From NCBI RefSeq assembly GCF_023227875.1, contig NZ_JALOCH010000003.1, positions 1 to 64,000 on the forward strand: a DNA stretch of 64,000 nt, in the 5' to 3' direction. Every line of letters starts with the position of its first letter. Position 1 is the first letter of the stretch. A program made the position numbers and the translations under genes. The notes beneath the pieces were generated by a model that ran no database searches, was not told the origin of the DNA, and worked only from the letters and a program-made list of their open reading frames with translations. Shown here one piece after another: positions 1 to 7,792 of the stretch. Origin of the DNA: Methanoregula sp. Its GTDB lineage: Archaea > Halobacteriota > Methanomicrobia > Methanomicrobiales > Methanospirillaceae.

Positions 1-78
1 ATGAACCCGCATATCCCCCTGCCAGTAGTGAACCCAGGCCCACGTATCAAGAACGATGACGATGTTAATCCTCTCCAC
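1..78 (-). CDS. PIN-domain (VapC-type) toxin, N-terminal fragment at window edge
   Basis: On the minus strand a GTG at 78-76, overlapping the 3' end of the upstream antitoxin, opens a frame that reaches the window edge without a stop. It encodes a hydrophobic strand followed by LDTWAWVHYW. This matches the beginning of the PIN toxin at 17721-18101 (LIDTWAWIEYF), where the Asp is the first metal-binding residue of PIN ribonucleases. Only about 26 codons are visible, so whether the gene is complete is unknown. The partner is the antitoxin at 65-355. The PIN assignment rests on the paralogue and on the one visible motif. Confidence 0.6.
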   Translation of the reverse strand, partial: MERINIVIVLDTWAWVHYWQGDMRVH

Positions 79-355
79 TGCACACGTACTCAGGCAGGTC
101 CGGGAACTTTCCAAATCCCGAGGGGAGATGTTTCTGCCGTTCCATGATCAGGAACATGATCGCATCATCGTAGGTTTTAAACTGTTTCTCCTCGATAATC
201 TGGTCGAGCCACTGTTTTGTTGGCTTAAGAACCTGCATCGGGGCACGGAGTTCCCTGACCTGAACGCCATGCGCCAGTTTCCGTGCTTTCCCCTGCACCG
301 GTGCCGGGGATCCGGTGTGGCGGGCATCTGCAACCTGGCGTTCTGCTTTTGTCAT
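65..355 (-). CDS. Antitoxin-like small protein of a PIN toxin-antitoxin pair
   Basis: A 96-residue protein whose C-terminal half contains a short helical DNA-binding-like stretch (TKQWLDQIIEEKQFKTYDDA). It resembles the antitoxin at 17483-17743 (AKEKLDHIKEV...SSYNDVV) in sequence, length and position before a PIN toxin. I chose the ATG at 355 over the ATG at 385. It aligns with the start of the paralogue, and it leaves the AT-rich inverted repeat at 368-379 upstream as a plausible operator. The 3' end overlaps the toxin start. The function as antitoxin is inferred from context; no named family is recognised with certainty. Confidence 0.6.
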   Translation of the reverse strand: MTKAERQVADARHTGSPAPVQGKARKLAHGVQVRELRAPMQVLKPTKQWLDQIIEEKQFKTYDDAIMFLIMERQKHLPSGFGKFPDLPEYVCSGED

Positions 356-367
356 GGTAATACGTGT

Positions 368-379
368 AATGTACACATT
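368..379. promoter_or_regulatory. Inverted repeat upstream of antitoxin, likely operator
   Basis: The inverted repeat AATGT-AC-ACATT lies just upstream of the chosen antitoxin start, in an AT-rich stretch (361-395) with TATA-like sequence. Autoregulated antitoxins usually bind such sites. This is an inference from position and symmetry only. Confidence 0.35.
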
Positions 380-385
380 ATACAT

Positions 386-743
386 TATTAATTATTCCGG
401 GGGTATTTGTCCGGGCCGATGTTGTGGCGACATTTTTTCAGAATGTGTGTCTCCGGTTCCCTTTTGGGATCGGTGAACCGGATTTTTTGTTTTAATCAAA
501 TCCCTTTGCCGGGCCTGTAGAATCTATTGAGGAAAATCCTGTTCACTTTCACGGTGCGATTCGCTATGTTTATCGTACGGTGCGGTAAAGGGAAGATTGT
601 TGAATTACGGATTGAGTTGGATTAAAATATTTCTTAAGTGGACCGCCCGACCCGCCATGGAATAATCCAGATATACTATTTGAACTGCAATGGCAGTTTA
701 ATGATTTTATGGGGCATATTATTTCGTTGTTAAAAATAATTTC
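386..743. other. Intergenic region with promoter elements for cas6
   Basis: No coding frame is convincing here. The stretch between the divergent antitoxin and cas6 holds the AT-rich antitoxin promoter on its left. In the middle is the element described at 544-581, which is shared with the cas8 operon. An AT-rich run sits directly before cas6. Confidence 0.5.
544..581 (+). promoter_or_regulatory. Upstream element shared by cas6 and the cas8 operon (copy 1)
   Basis: CACTTTCACGGTGC at 544-557 is followed at similar spacing by a TATA-like TATGTTTATCGT and then CGGTG. The same order and spacing occur at 4279-4316 upstream of cas8. The match runs for about 38 bases with few differences. It could be a promoter with a transcription-factor site or the edge of a duplicated segment. 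Confidence 0.5.
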
Positions 744-1502
744 ATGATCATGCGCCTCCTGCTCCGGTTCATATCAAAAAACGATCAGAAAGACGTCTCG
801 CTGGAATACCACAAACTCCAGGGTTTTGTCTATTCATTATTGCAGGAGTCCGGTTTTCCCCTGCTGCACGATAAGCCGGGGTACAAACCGTTCTGCTTCT
901 CCAACATTTTCCCGTTCGGAGACCTGTTGGAAGGAGACGTGCGGCACTTCATGATCGCATCACCGGGTAAAACGATCATTGAACGCCTCGCGCAGCATCT
1001 TACCACGAACCATACAGAACGGGAAATCCATATCGGCGACTGTGCGTTTGCGCTCGATGGCGTGAGAACGCTTGAGACCCCGCTCGGGACCGGACCGGTC
1101 AGGATCATCTGTGCGACGCCGATCCTCCTGCGTATCCCGGAGTATAATTACGATCTTTATGCAGTTCCCGAAGAGGAACGCAGGTTCCGGTACGTGTACT
1201 GGCGCCCGCAGATCTCGTTTGAGGCGTTCATTAAGCAGCTGACCGAGAATCTTACCAGGAAATACAACCAGTCGTACGGTACGTCAATCGCGGATCATCC
1301 CCTGTTCCAGGAATTCCTGTTTAAAAAAACCGTGCATACCCGGTACATTGTTGACGGGAAAAGTTACGGTGCGGCCGGAAGCCTGTGGGAATTTTCCTGG
1401 AGCCACATGGATGACGTGCAGCGGCGGGTGATTGAATTCGGGCTCGATGCCGGCTTTGGGGAGCGGAACAGTTTCGGGTTTGAGGTTCGTGAATGTAGTT
1501 AA
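744..1502 (+). CDS. cas6: Cas6 pre-crRNA endoribonuclease (stand-alone copy)
   Basis: A 252-residue protein of the Cas6 RAMP family, which cuts CRISPR precursor RNA within the repeat. It shows the family length and the glycine-rich C-terminal loop (GLDAGFGERNSFGF, residues about 233-246) that is the hallmark of Cas6. The start may be ATG 744 or ATG 750. It lies 2.9 kb before the main cas operon and is separated from it by toxin-antitoxin debris. It is unlike the second Cas6-type protein at 10017-10685, so this locus has two processing nucleases. A conserved upstream element (544-581) suggests co-regulation with the cas8 operon. Confidence 0.85.
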   Translation: MIMRLLLRFISKNDQKDVSLEYHKLQGFVYSLLQESGFPLLHDKPGYKPFCFSNIFPFGDLLEGDVRHFMIASPGKTIIERLAQHLTTNHTEREIHIGDCAFALDGVRTLETPLGTGPVRIICATPILLRIPEYNYDLYAVPEEERRFRYVYWRPQISFEAFIKQLTENLTRKYNQSYGTSIADHPLFQEFLFKKTVHTRYIVDGKSYGAAGSLWEFSWSHMDDVQRRVIEFGLDAGFGERNSFGFEVRECS

Positions 1503-1517
1503 GGAGAAGTGACAATC

Positions 1518-2279
1518 ATGAGAGCGGTACCTGAAGAGGCATATGAGCTCATTCTCCAGGCCAGTGAGACTTCGGGAAAAAAACGCACATCTCTTGCCCT
1601 CCATGCATTATCGATCTCAAAGGACTGTGCCGATGCTTATGTCATTCTTGCCGATGCCGAGCAGGACAACGCAGAGGCGCTCCGCCTTCTCGAAGAGGGA
1701 GTGCGTGCCGGGGAGCGGGTGCTGGGGAAACGGGTGTTCAGGGAATGCGTCGGCGATTTCTGGCTCGTCTTTGAGACACGCCCGTACATGCGTGCACGGT
1801 TCGCGCTTGCCCTGCTCCTCCGGGATATAGGCGAGCGGGATCGTGCAATTGACATTTTTACCGATCTCCTCCGGCTCAACCCGAACGATAACCAGGGGGC
1901 CCGCTACGAGCTGGCGACCTGCTTTCTGGAGAAGGGGGATCATGCGGCACTTGAGGGGCTCCTTGAGGAATACGAAAACGACGGTTCGGCGGTCTGGCTG
2001 TACTCACGGGCGCTCCTGAAATTCCGGCAGGAGGGAAAAAGTATGGAGGCCGAGGTATGCCTGCGGGAAGCGATCGAAGAAAACCCGTTTGTTCCACGGT
2101 ATCTTCTTGGGAAAAAAGATCTCCCTGCCCGTCACCCGGATTGTATGAGCCGGGGGGAGCGGAGCGAGGCCATTGTCTATACCCTTGACAACCGACGGGT
2201 TTGGAAGGAGACCCCGGGCGCTCTTGGATGGCTGGGGGCGATGGTTTCGTCCCGGTCCCGGAAAGGGAAGCGGCGGTGA
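1518..2279 (+). CDS. TPR-repeat protein following cas6
   Basis: A 253-residue, mostly helical protein with tetratricopeptide-like repeats. Examples are a segment ending in DIFTDLLRLNPNDNQGARYELA near residues 115-140 and another around EAEVCLREAIEENPFVPRYLLG. It resembles TPR proteins of the ST7-like type that are widespread in archaea and bacteria without a known reaction. I prefer ATG 1518 because GGAG at 1503-1506 is well placed for it, whereas the in-frame GTG at 1509 is too close. It starts only 15 bases after cas6 stops, so the two are probably co-transcribed. A role in CRISPR defence is not shown. Confidence 0.7.
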   Translation: MRAVPEEAYELILQASETSGKKRTSLALHALSISKDCADAYVILADAEQDNAEALRLLEEGVRAGERVLGKRVFRECVGDFWLVFETRPYMRARFALALLLRDIGERDRAIDIFTDLLRLNPNDNQGARYELATCFLEKGDHAALEGLLEEYENDGSAVWLYSRALLKFRQEGKSMEAEVCLREAIEENPFVPRYLLGKKDLPARHPDCMSRGERSEAIVYTLDNRRVWKETPGALGWLGAMVSSRSRKGKRR

Positions 2280-2370
2280 CGGGGCGAATCGTTTCACCGG
2301 ATTTTTTTAGAAGGGATCCGGAATGGAATTTCCGGGATAACCTGCTGGAACAAGTAAATCCTGGCGCTCG

Positions 2371-2788
2371 TTAGTCTCCCGAAGGGCAGGTAAGACGGAT
2401 AATCCCCTCTATCCCGTCGAAATCGGAATCAAAAGAGTATATGCGGGCTATCTCGAGATCTTTTATGCACGCGACTGTGAGTGCATCGACAAGAGACAGC
2501 CGGGAATATTTTTCAAAGAACGCTTTCCCGGCTGCGAACTGGGTATCGGTTATCCGTATATGGTTGATATTCTCTGCTGCTTCCAGCGCGAGAAGAGTTT
2601 CTACTGCCGCAGCGTGACCCGCTTTCTGGTGGAGGAAGTTGAGTACTTCTGCAAGGATAAAATCGGTGATATTATGCTCCTTTGGATCCGGCATCGATTT
2701 CATTGATTATGGGAGCTGCCTGTGCATGCCACTGATCGTTCCGGTAAAATGCGCCAATGAGAATCACGGAGTCGATAAATGCATCCAT
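2371..2788 (-). pseudogene. vapC: Frameshifted PIN-domain (VapC) toxin
   Basis: Reading left from ATG 2788-2786, one frame gives MDAFIDSVILIGAFYRNDQW and stops after about 38 codons. The frame resumes one base over with ITDFILAEVLNFLHQ, SLVDALTV and YSFDSDFDGI to a stop at 2371. Joined, these give a normal-length PIN ribonuclease of about 138 residues with all expected acidic positions (Asp in FIDS, Glu in AEV, Asp in VDA, Asp in FDSDFD). The span is 418 bases, one more than a multiple of three, so a single-base insertion near 2680-2705 breaks it. The ATG directly follows the antitoxin stop. It is either a real pseudogene or a sequencing error. Confidence 0.8.
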
Positions 2789-3025
2789 TTAATGCATTCC
2801 CGTGAGGTTATGCGTTATTACTGAGTCCGTCGCTTCTCCGCTGAATTTTCCCACAAGCGAGGCCAGTTTCCCTTTTTTCTTTTTGATCACCACTGCGACC
2901 AGACGGTCGCCTTCGTAGGTCCAGCGTATCCGGTCTCCTTCCCGGATGCGGAGGCTCTCTTTTATTTTTTGCGGGATATCGAGATGATCGCTGTTCCTGA
3001 CAACGGTCTCCAGCGTTTCCGTCAT
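2789..3025 (-). CDS. vapB: AbrB/SpoVT-type antitoxin (VapB)
   Basis: A 78-residue protein with the swapped-hairpin AbrB pattern (LDIPQKIKESLRIREGDRIRWTYEGDRLVAVVIKK written as two strands around residues 14-50), followed by an acidic tail that would bind the toxin. The stop codon is immediately followed by the ATG of the broken PIN toxin. The pair is a VapBC module in which only the antitoxin is intact. AbrB-type VapB proteins bind their own promoter; the AT-rich sequence 3035-3060 is the likely site. Confidence 0.8.
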   Translation of the reverse strand: MTETLETVVRNSDHLDIPQKIKESLRIREGDRIRWTYEGDRLVAVVIKKKKGKLASLVGKFSGEATDSVITHNLTGMH

Positions 3026-3089
3026 ACGTACCAGTTGATATTCATCCCGGATTATTTAAACATGGGGGCTCCCCTCCCCGGGGTAATCC

Positions 3090-3143
3090 GGTACCGGGTT
3101 CGGAGTGCGGAACAGTTCCGGGTTTGAGGTTCGTGAATGTGGT
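3090..3143 (+). pseudogene. Remnant of a second cas6 3' end
   Basis: In one frame these 54 bases read GTGFGVRNSSGFEVRECG followed by a stop-containing context. They match the C-terminus of the cas6 at 744-1502 (DAGFGERNSFGFEVREC), and the DNA match is strong from 3105 to 3139. Nothing upstream of 3085 resembles cas6. It is therefore a short leftover of a duplicated or rearranged copy. Confidence 0.65.
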
Positions 3144-3580
3144 GAGGGCGCGGGACTGACCGGTAATTCCGGCATCAATCGCTATAAGTATAGTAGTTGA
3201 GAGAGAACTGTGATCTGACCATGACCAAACAACATCAGGAGCGTTTTGTCTGGACTGACGGCGTCAGGTTCAGGAAGCTAAAAAACCCTCCCGACACGGG
3301 AAGAGCTGGTTCATGCCGATGAGATACTGGGAGCAGTGTCCGAAAAGATCGCTCGCCCTGCTCACCGGAAAGGGCATAAGGCGAAGGTTGTCGAATAACG
3401 TATTCCCCGATTTACTTTTTTCATACCAGTGCCTCGCTGCGATCCTGTTCGTCGGCAGGGAGCGCGGGTTCCGGATCATTACGGGCGTTCACGATGAGGC
3501 CGTGATCTGTTTCAGAAGTCCGGTTCAGGTTCATGAATGCGAGATCCCGGGTAAAAAGTACATAAACTATAAGCACTCGT
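3144..3580. other. Intergenic stretch without supported genes
   Basis: No frame here shows a recognisable protein. A small open frame from about 3221 (MTKQHQERFVWTD) and a 93-codon frame at 3313-3594 have no family features. The region sits between two decayed toxin-antitoxin modules and is probably debris. Confidence 0.4.
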
Positions 3581-3929
3581 TTGAAGCGGACTAATTTAGG
3601 ATTGAAATTATTTGCTCACGTGGAGTCAGGCAATCATCGAACTCGATCGTTCGACCACTCTTTAAAAAGGGTTGCATACATTTTTTCGCCAGTTATAGCA
3701 ACCGTCTCATTGAGATCAACAATCCGAAGGTACGCCAGGAGCTCATCTGTTTTCTTTTGTGCATCCTTGATGGTGGGAGAGCGCAGCACCTGCACTAAGC
3801 TCGGCAACCGTGATGACAGAAACGATCCCGGTGTTTTTCTCATCAGAAAAACTAATCGAACAATGCGAACGATCGCTCCGGGCCGTTGGTCCGGAGCACG
3901 TCAACGCAGATGCTGGTATTAAAAATCAT
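3581..3929 (-). pseudogene. Multiply frameshifted PIN-domain toxin
   Basis: From ATG 3929 the frame reads MIFNTSICVDVLRTNGPERS and stops. A second frame gives NTGIVSVITVAELSAG. A third gives DELLAYLRIVDLNETVAITGEKMYATL, ending at 3634. A last fragment (IEFDDCL) appears in yet another frame. The order matches a VapC PIN domain with several indels and a missing C-terminus. The usual first Asp (IFDTS) is Asn here, removing a metal ligand. The ATG overlaps the antitoxin stop (ATGA), as in an intact operon. This gene is dead beyond what one sequencing error could explain. Confidence 0.75.
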
Positions 3930-4207
3930 AGCGGTTCGATGTTCCGGGATTTACGGAGGGTATCGACAAAGTGTGCACTGTCCACATCGCAGCCCCACGC
4001 GCCACGGAGCGATGTTACCGGTTTTTTCTCTATGATTTGGTATGAAAATGCTTCGGGCATTTTCATCAAACGTGTATGAAAGTCCTTCTGACTTTGATAC
4101 ACGATTTTTACAAAGACCTCATCGCCGGTTTTTGTGGGTATGCCCTTCTCAAGTTCCAGATGGAAATCGTCGATGACTTTTGCTTTGATGGTTGTCATAC
4201 CGTACAT
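3926..4207 (-). CDS. Antitoxin partner of the decayed PIN toxin
   Basis: A 93-residue protein (start ATG 4207, or the internal ATG at residue 4). Its N-terminal strand pattern (TTIKAKVIDDFHLELEKGIPT) suits an AF2212/DUF104-like or AbrB-like antitoxin. Its C-terminal half (FHTRLMKMPEAFSYQIIEKKPV) has no assigned role. It ends exactly on the start codon of the broken PIN gene, which is the typical antitoxin arrangement. The frame is intact although the toxin is destroyed. Confidence 0.6.
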   Translation of the reverse strand: MYGMTTIKAKVIDDFHLELEKGIPTKTGDEVFVKIVYQSQKDFHTRLMKMPEAFSYQIIEKKPVTSLRGAWGCDVDSAHFVDTLRKSRNIEPL

Positions 4208-4278
4208 TACGTATCGTGCCGGGAGTCATGAAGGTTTGTGCGGGGGGGGGGTGAGAGATACCGGTTAACGATTTTCAT

Positions 4279-4316
4279 CACTTTCACGGTGCAGATCAAC
4301 ATATTTATCGTGTGGT
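4279..4316 (+). promoter_or_regulatory. Upstream element shared by cas6 and the cas8 operon (copy 2)
   Basis: CACTTTCACGGTGC at 4279-4292, then a TATA-like CATATTTATCGTG and TGGTG. This is the counterpart of 544-581. It lies 60-100 bases before the cas8 start and is the best candidate for the operon promoter. Confidence 0.5.
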
Positions 4317-4375
4317 GTTGTTAATGAAAGATCGTGGTATAACGGTGAGAAGATAAATAAAAAATATTTAGTGTC

Positions 4376-6106
4376 GTGATTTCTTTGAGTGAATCCATTA
4401 TCGAAATACATTTTCCAAAACTGAATCATTTCTGGATGGACGCCGGGTTGTTGGGGCTCTACCGGATTGCTCACAAAGAACAATTCAAAGAATCCGGTGT
4501 TGAAATAATTCTCAACGATTCTGGAGTTTCGTTCAAAGGATCAGAAAAAGATGTTCAGGCATTTCTGCAAAAAGCGTACGATCGTTTGCTCAAGGATTAT
4601 TATAATACATCTTCGCAAAGTCAGAAAGAGAAAAATGCTGGCTTCTATTTGGATACAAGTAATGGTCAATTTATCCGATTCCCCAAAGTTAAACCGATGG
4701 GAATTGCTGGACTCGTGAAAATTTCTGGACAGAGTTACAAAAATAAAGGCATCGCAAAATTTGTAAAATCCAACGAATCACAAAAGAAACAACAATATCC
4801 ACAACTCGAAGAAAAATATGCCCATCATCAGGATCGTTTCGAAAAATTTCTGGCTGATACAAAATTAAAACCTGGTGCATCGTTACTTCTTGATGGCGAG
4901 AATATTGTCTCTCCTTCAATACACATTGACAAGTTGTCCGGGAAATCAAAAGGTCGTTGCTTCATCTGTGGGCAGGAATCACATTCGCTCAGTGATATTG
5001 GAGGAACCGTTTTTCCGTTTATTACCGGATCGTCTGGTGTCCTTTCATTCAATACGATTGGCAGCAGTGCAGAAAAAGTATGCTGGAAATGTGATTTTCT
5101 CGCAAAATTTGTCCCAGTTACCGGTTTTTACAATGTGAGTATGGATACCACCCATATTTACTTCCCCTATTCAGCCAGCCTGGAAAAAATGAACGATGTT
5201 TTCCAGAGTCTGACTACAACAAAAATTGATGATCCCCACCTTATGAGAAATTTTGATAACAAACTCGGGGGATATTTCCAGAAACCTTATGAACAATTTT
5301 TTACGTTTCTGTATTCGCTGTATCGCGTCCTCATGACTAAACGAACGTCATCTTCAGCAGATGAAGATGATTATGAACTTGATTACGAAGCACTCTATGA
5401 TGTGAACCTGAACAATTCACCGCTTGATTTTCTTGTTGTGTATACAGAGTCCCTTGGCGATGCACAAATGGGGAAGATGATATGGCCGTTCCATGAATCG
5501 GTGTACCTTTTCAGGTTATTCGATCATCTCGAACGAAATAAAATCAATATATCTGTGGTTATGCATCAGTTAGCAGATTTTGAAAAAATTAAACACAAAC
5601 AACTGGAAAATGCAACGCTTACAAGAAATCGTGTATGTGAAAATATCTTAAAAAAACAGAGCATTGTCTCACTTGTTGAACAACACGTCTTCAGGGTTAA
5701 CAAATCGGAAACCCAGAACATCTGGCCATTGAATGATTTTGTCATTTTATATGAAAAAGCAATCCGGGAAGGAGATACACACATGGATCAAAAAATTATC
5801 GATGTCGCAGTCAGTGTCGGAAAGACTATTGGAATGAGTATTGCACCGAGCGGGAAAAAAGGCAAGGGGGATCTCTTCAGACTGAGGAAAACCCGGAAGC
5901 CTGAAGATTTCCTTAATGAGATCAATCGCATCCAGATGAAATATGGAACAAAAGTCAGTGCAGATCTCTATAACCAAGGTCAAAAAATGGAGGAAAATTT
6001 CACGGAATTCAAACAGTTCTGCATGATCGCAGCATTGAACACGTATAATGCAGGGAACCCGGCACCTGTTGAAACCGGTGGAAAAGTAAAAGCGGAGGCA
6101 GCATAA
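4376..6106 (+). CDS. cas8b: Type I-B Cascade large subunit Cas8 (Cst1-like, CXXC-CXXC)
   Basis: A 576-residue protein with two zinc-finger-like pairs, C195-x2-C198 (CFICGQ) and C236-x2-C239 (CWKCD). These define the Cst1 family of Cas8, the large subunit of type I-B (Tneap-type) Cascade that recognises the PAM and helps recruit Cas3. The start is GTG 4376; TTG 4385 is an alternative, and neither has a clear ribosome site. The stop overlaps the cas7 start (TAATG) with GGAGG before it, so translation is coupled. It heads the operon cas8-cas7-cas5-cas3-cas6b-cas1-cas2-cas4. Local base use is more AT-rich than in the core genes. Confidence 0.85.
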   Translation: MISLSESIIEIHFPKLNHFWMDAGLLGLYRIAHKEQFKESGVEIILNDSGVSFKGSEKDVQAFLQKAYDRLLKDYYNTSSQSQKEKNAGFYLDTSNGQFIRFPKVKPMGIAGLVKISGQSYKNKGIAKFVKSNESQKKQQYPQLEEKYAHHQDRFEKFLADTKLKPGASLLLDGENIVSPSIHIDKLSGKSKGRCFICGQESHSLSDIGGTVFPFITGSSGVLSFNTIGSSAEKVCWKCDFLAKFVPVTGFYNVSMDTTHIYFPYSASLEKMNDVFQSLTTTKIDDPHLMRNFDNKLGGYFQKPYEQFFTFLYSLYRVLMTKRTSSSADEDDYELDYEALYDVNLNNSPLDFLVVYTESLGDAQMGKMIWPFHESVYLFRLFDHLERNKINISVVMHQLADFEKIKHKQLENATLTRNRVCENILKKQSIVSLVEQHVFRVNKSETQNIWPLNDFVILYEKAIREGDTHMDQKIIDVAVSVGKTIGMSIAPSGKKGKGDLFRLRKTRKPEDFLNEINRIQMKYGTKVSADLYNQGQKMEENFTEFKQFCMIAALNTYNAGNPAPVETGGKVKAEAA

Positions 6107-7044
6107 TGAAAACAGCAAAGGCACTCACTCTGACCTATCTGACACCCGTATCATTTGCATCACTGAACGGTTCAGACAAGGAAGCAGACAACATTTCGAG
6201 CATTAAAAAGATCAAAGTCGGTAAAGAAGACTATCCGTATGTATCGTCACAAGCCGTTCGGAGAGCATTAAGAAACCAACTTGAAGTTCTTGGGCGAACA
6301 CTTTCAGAGGGCGAGGCAGCGAAAATCGCTAAAGGTGCCGCAACAACAAAACAGGAACCAGGTACCTATATCGATGACGATCTTTTTGGTTACATGGGAA
6401 CTGAAGAAGCTACCGCAGGGAAAAAAGGCAAAGCCACCAAACGCACGTCAGTTGTCCGTGTCTCACCCCTTGTTGCCCTGAATCCTTATCAAGGGGATCT
6501 CGATTTCGGGACAAACTACATGGGTACGAAAGCCGGTGGAGATCCAAATATTTTCGAGACCGAAATTCATTCTGGTCTTTACCGTGGATCTATCCTCATA
6601 GAACTTGATCGCGTTGGTAATGGCGATGGGTTCGATGGAAAAGATCTAGATAAAAAAGAAAAAGCACAAAGGGTGAAAGATCTGCTTAGCGCGATTAAGA
6701 ACCTCTGGGCTTCAGGGCGCCAGAGCCGGTTCCTGGCTGACATTGCACCCAAATTTGTTGCATCGGCCATGTTGAAAACAAAAAACCCGATCTTCCTTGA
6801 AAGCATTCAGGTAGAAGGTAAGAAGCTCAATACCGGGATGATTGCAGAGACAATCAAGGATTACGAAAAAGAAATTGTTGCCTCGACAATTGGCGTACGT
6901 CAGGGATTTTTCGAAGGATCTGTTGATGGCGCAAAATCTATTGGCGTACGTCAGGGATTTTTCGAAGGATCTGTTGATGGCGCAAAATCTATTGGCGATG
7001 CCTTCGATGAAATGGCAAAGTGGGTAGATGAATATTATTCCTGA
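6106..7044 (+). CDS. cas7: Cascade backbone subunit Cas7 (Cst2/DevR family)
   Basis: A 312-residue RAMP protein that coats the crRNA spacer in Cascade. The opening (LTLTYLTPVSFASLNGSDKEADN) and the YPYVSSQAVRRALRNQL motif near residues 46-62 identify the Cst2/DevR branch of Cas7. A perfect 51-bp tandem duplication at 6889-6990 adds 17 residues (unit IGVRQGFFEGSVDGAKS, residues 262-278 and 279-295) in frame. The extra copy lies near the C-terminus and looks recent. A ribosome site GCGGAGG precedes the ATG, which overlaps the cas8 stop. Confidence 0.88.
   Translation: MKTAKALTLTYLTPVSFASLNGSDKEADNISSIKKIKVGKEDYPYVSSQAVRRALRNQLEVLGRTLSEGEAAKIAKGAATTKQEPGTYIDDDLFGYMGTEEATAGKKGKATKRTSVVRVSPLVALNPYQGDLDFGTNYMGTKAGGDPNIFETEIHSGLYRGSILIELDRVGNGDGFDGKDLDKKEKAQRVKDLLSAIKNLWASGRQSRFLADIAPKFVASAMLKTKNPIFLESIQVEGKKLNTGMIAETIKDYEKEIVASTIGVRQGFFEGSVDGAKSIGVRQGFFEGSVDGAKSIGDAFDEMAKWVDEYYS
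6889..6990 (+). repeat. Perfect 51-bp tandem duplication inside cas7
   Basis: Two identical adjacent 51-base units at 6889-6939 and 6940-6990, followed by ATTGGCG as the start of a third. The unit length is a multiple of three, so the cas7 frame is kept. Confidence 0.97.
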
Positions 7045-7051
7045 TTAAGAG

Positions 7052-7792
7052 ATGCACATGTTCTCTTTCTCAATTACGGCAAAAGCAATCACGGCATCAT
7101 TCCGGGTCCCGGAAACGCACACGTTTCATCAGACCCTCCCGCTACCCCCGAAGACTGCTATCATCGGCATGATTGGTGCGGCTCTCGGAAATCGTCTGGA
7201 TGATGCGCATGCATTTGTTGATCAGAACAATATCCTTGTCAGCGTTTACGGGACCCATGAAGGGACAATGAAGGATCTCTGGAATTACCGGAAATTGAGC
7301 AATAAAGAATATTCAGTGGAAGAGATCAAGAATCGAATGCATTATAGTATTCTCATTCGGGAATTCCTTTACTCCAATGATTTTACCTTCTATTTTGCCT
7401 CAGAAGATCCCAAACCACTCAGGCAATTACAAAACTCTTTCAAATGTCCGGTATATGCATTGACCGCAGGTAACAGTGATGACCTGCTGAAGATCTGTGA
7501 CATTTCCGAGATCAGGGAACTCAAATCTGAAAAAATTATTCGCTTTGAGAATACAGTAATTCCGGGAGATTTATCGAAGTCCTGTAAACACAGTATTGAC
7601 CTGAGACAGACTCCGATTACCGAGACTCTTTACACTCCTCAGGTTTTTCTTTTGCCAACAAAATTTGAATTTCATGGAGATGAGCGACGTGTTGTCGAGA
7701 GAAAACCGTTTACGTTTATCAGCACACCTATCAATCTTTCCAACCCGATAGCCGGTTATAATATCGATGGCAAAGCGGTTGTCCTTCAATGA
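7052..7792 (+). CDS. cas5: Cascade subunit Cas5
   Basis: A 246-residue RAMP protein. The N-terminal strand followed by ASFRVPETHTFHQTLPLPPKTAIIGMIGAAL is the typical Cas5 N-terminus; in type I-B, Cas5 caps the 5' handle of the crRNA. The start may be ATG 7052 or ATG 7058. It begins seven bases after cas7 and its last bases overlap the cas3 start (ATGA), so it belongs to the same transcript. Confidence 0.88.
   Translation: MHMFSFSITAKAITASFRVPETHTFHQTLPLPPKTAIIGMIGAALGNRLDDAHAFVDQNNILVSVYGTHEGTMKDLWNYRKLSNKEYSVEEIKNRMHYSILIREFLYSNDFTFYFASEDPKPLRQLQNSFKCPVYALTAGNSDDLLKICDISEIRELKSEKIIRFENTVIPGDLSKSCKHSIDLRQTPITETLYTPQVFLLPTKFEFHGDERRVVERKPFTFISTPINLSNPIAGYNIDGKAVVLQ

Noticed and set aside
3519..3545. 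Possible third cas6 end (GTCCGGTTCAGGTTCATGAA)
   Set aside because: Similarity to the cas6 end is weak and the frame has an early stop; it may be chance.
3313..3594. 93-codon open frame between toxin-antitoxin modules
   Set aside because: It matches nothing recognisable; the region is likely debris.
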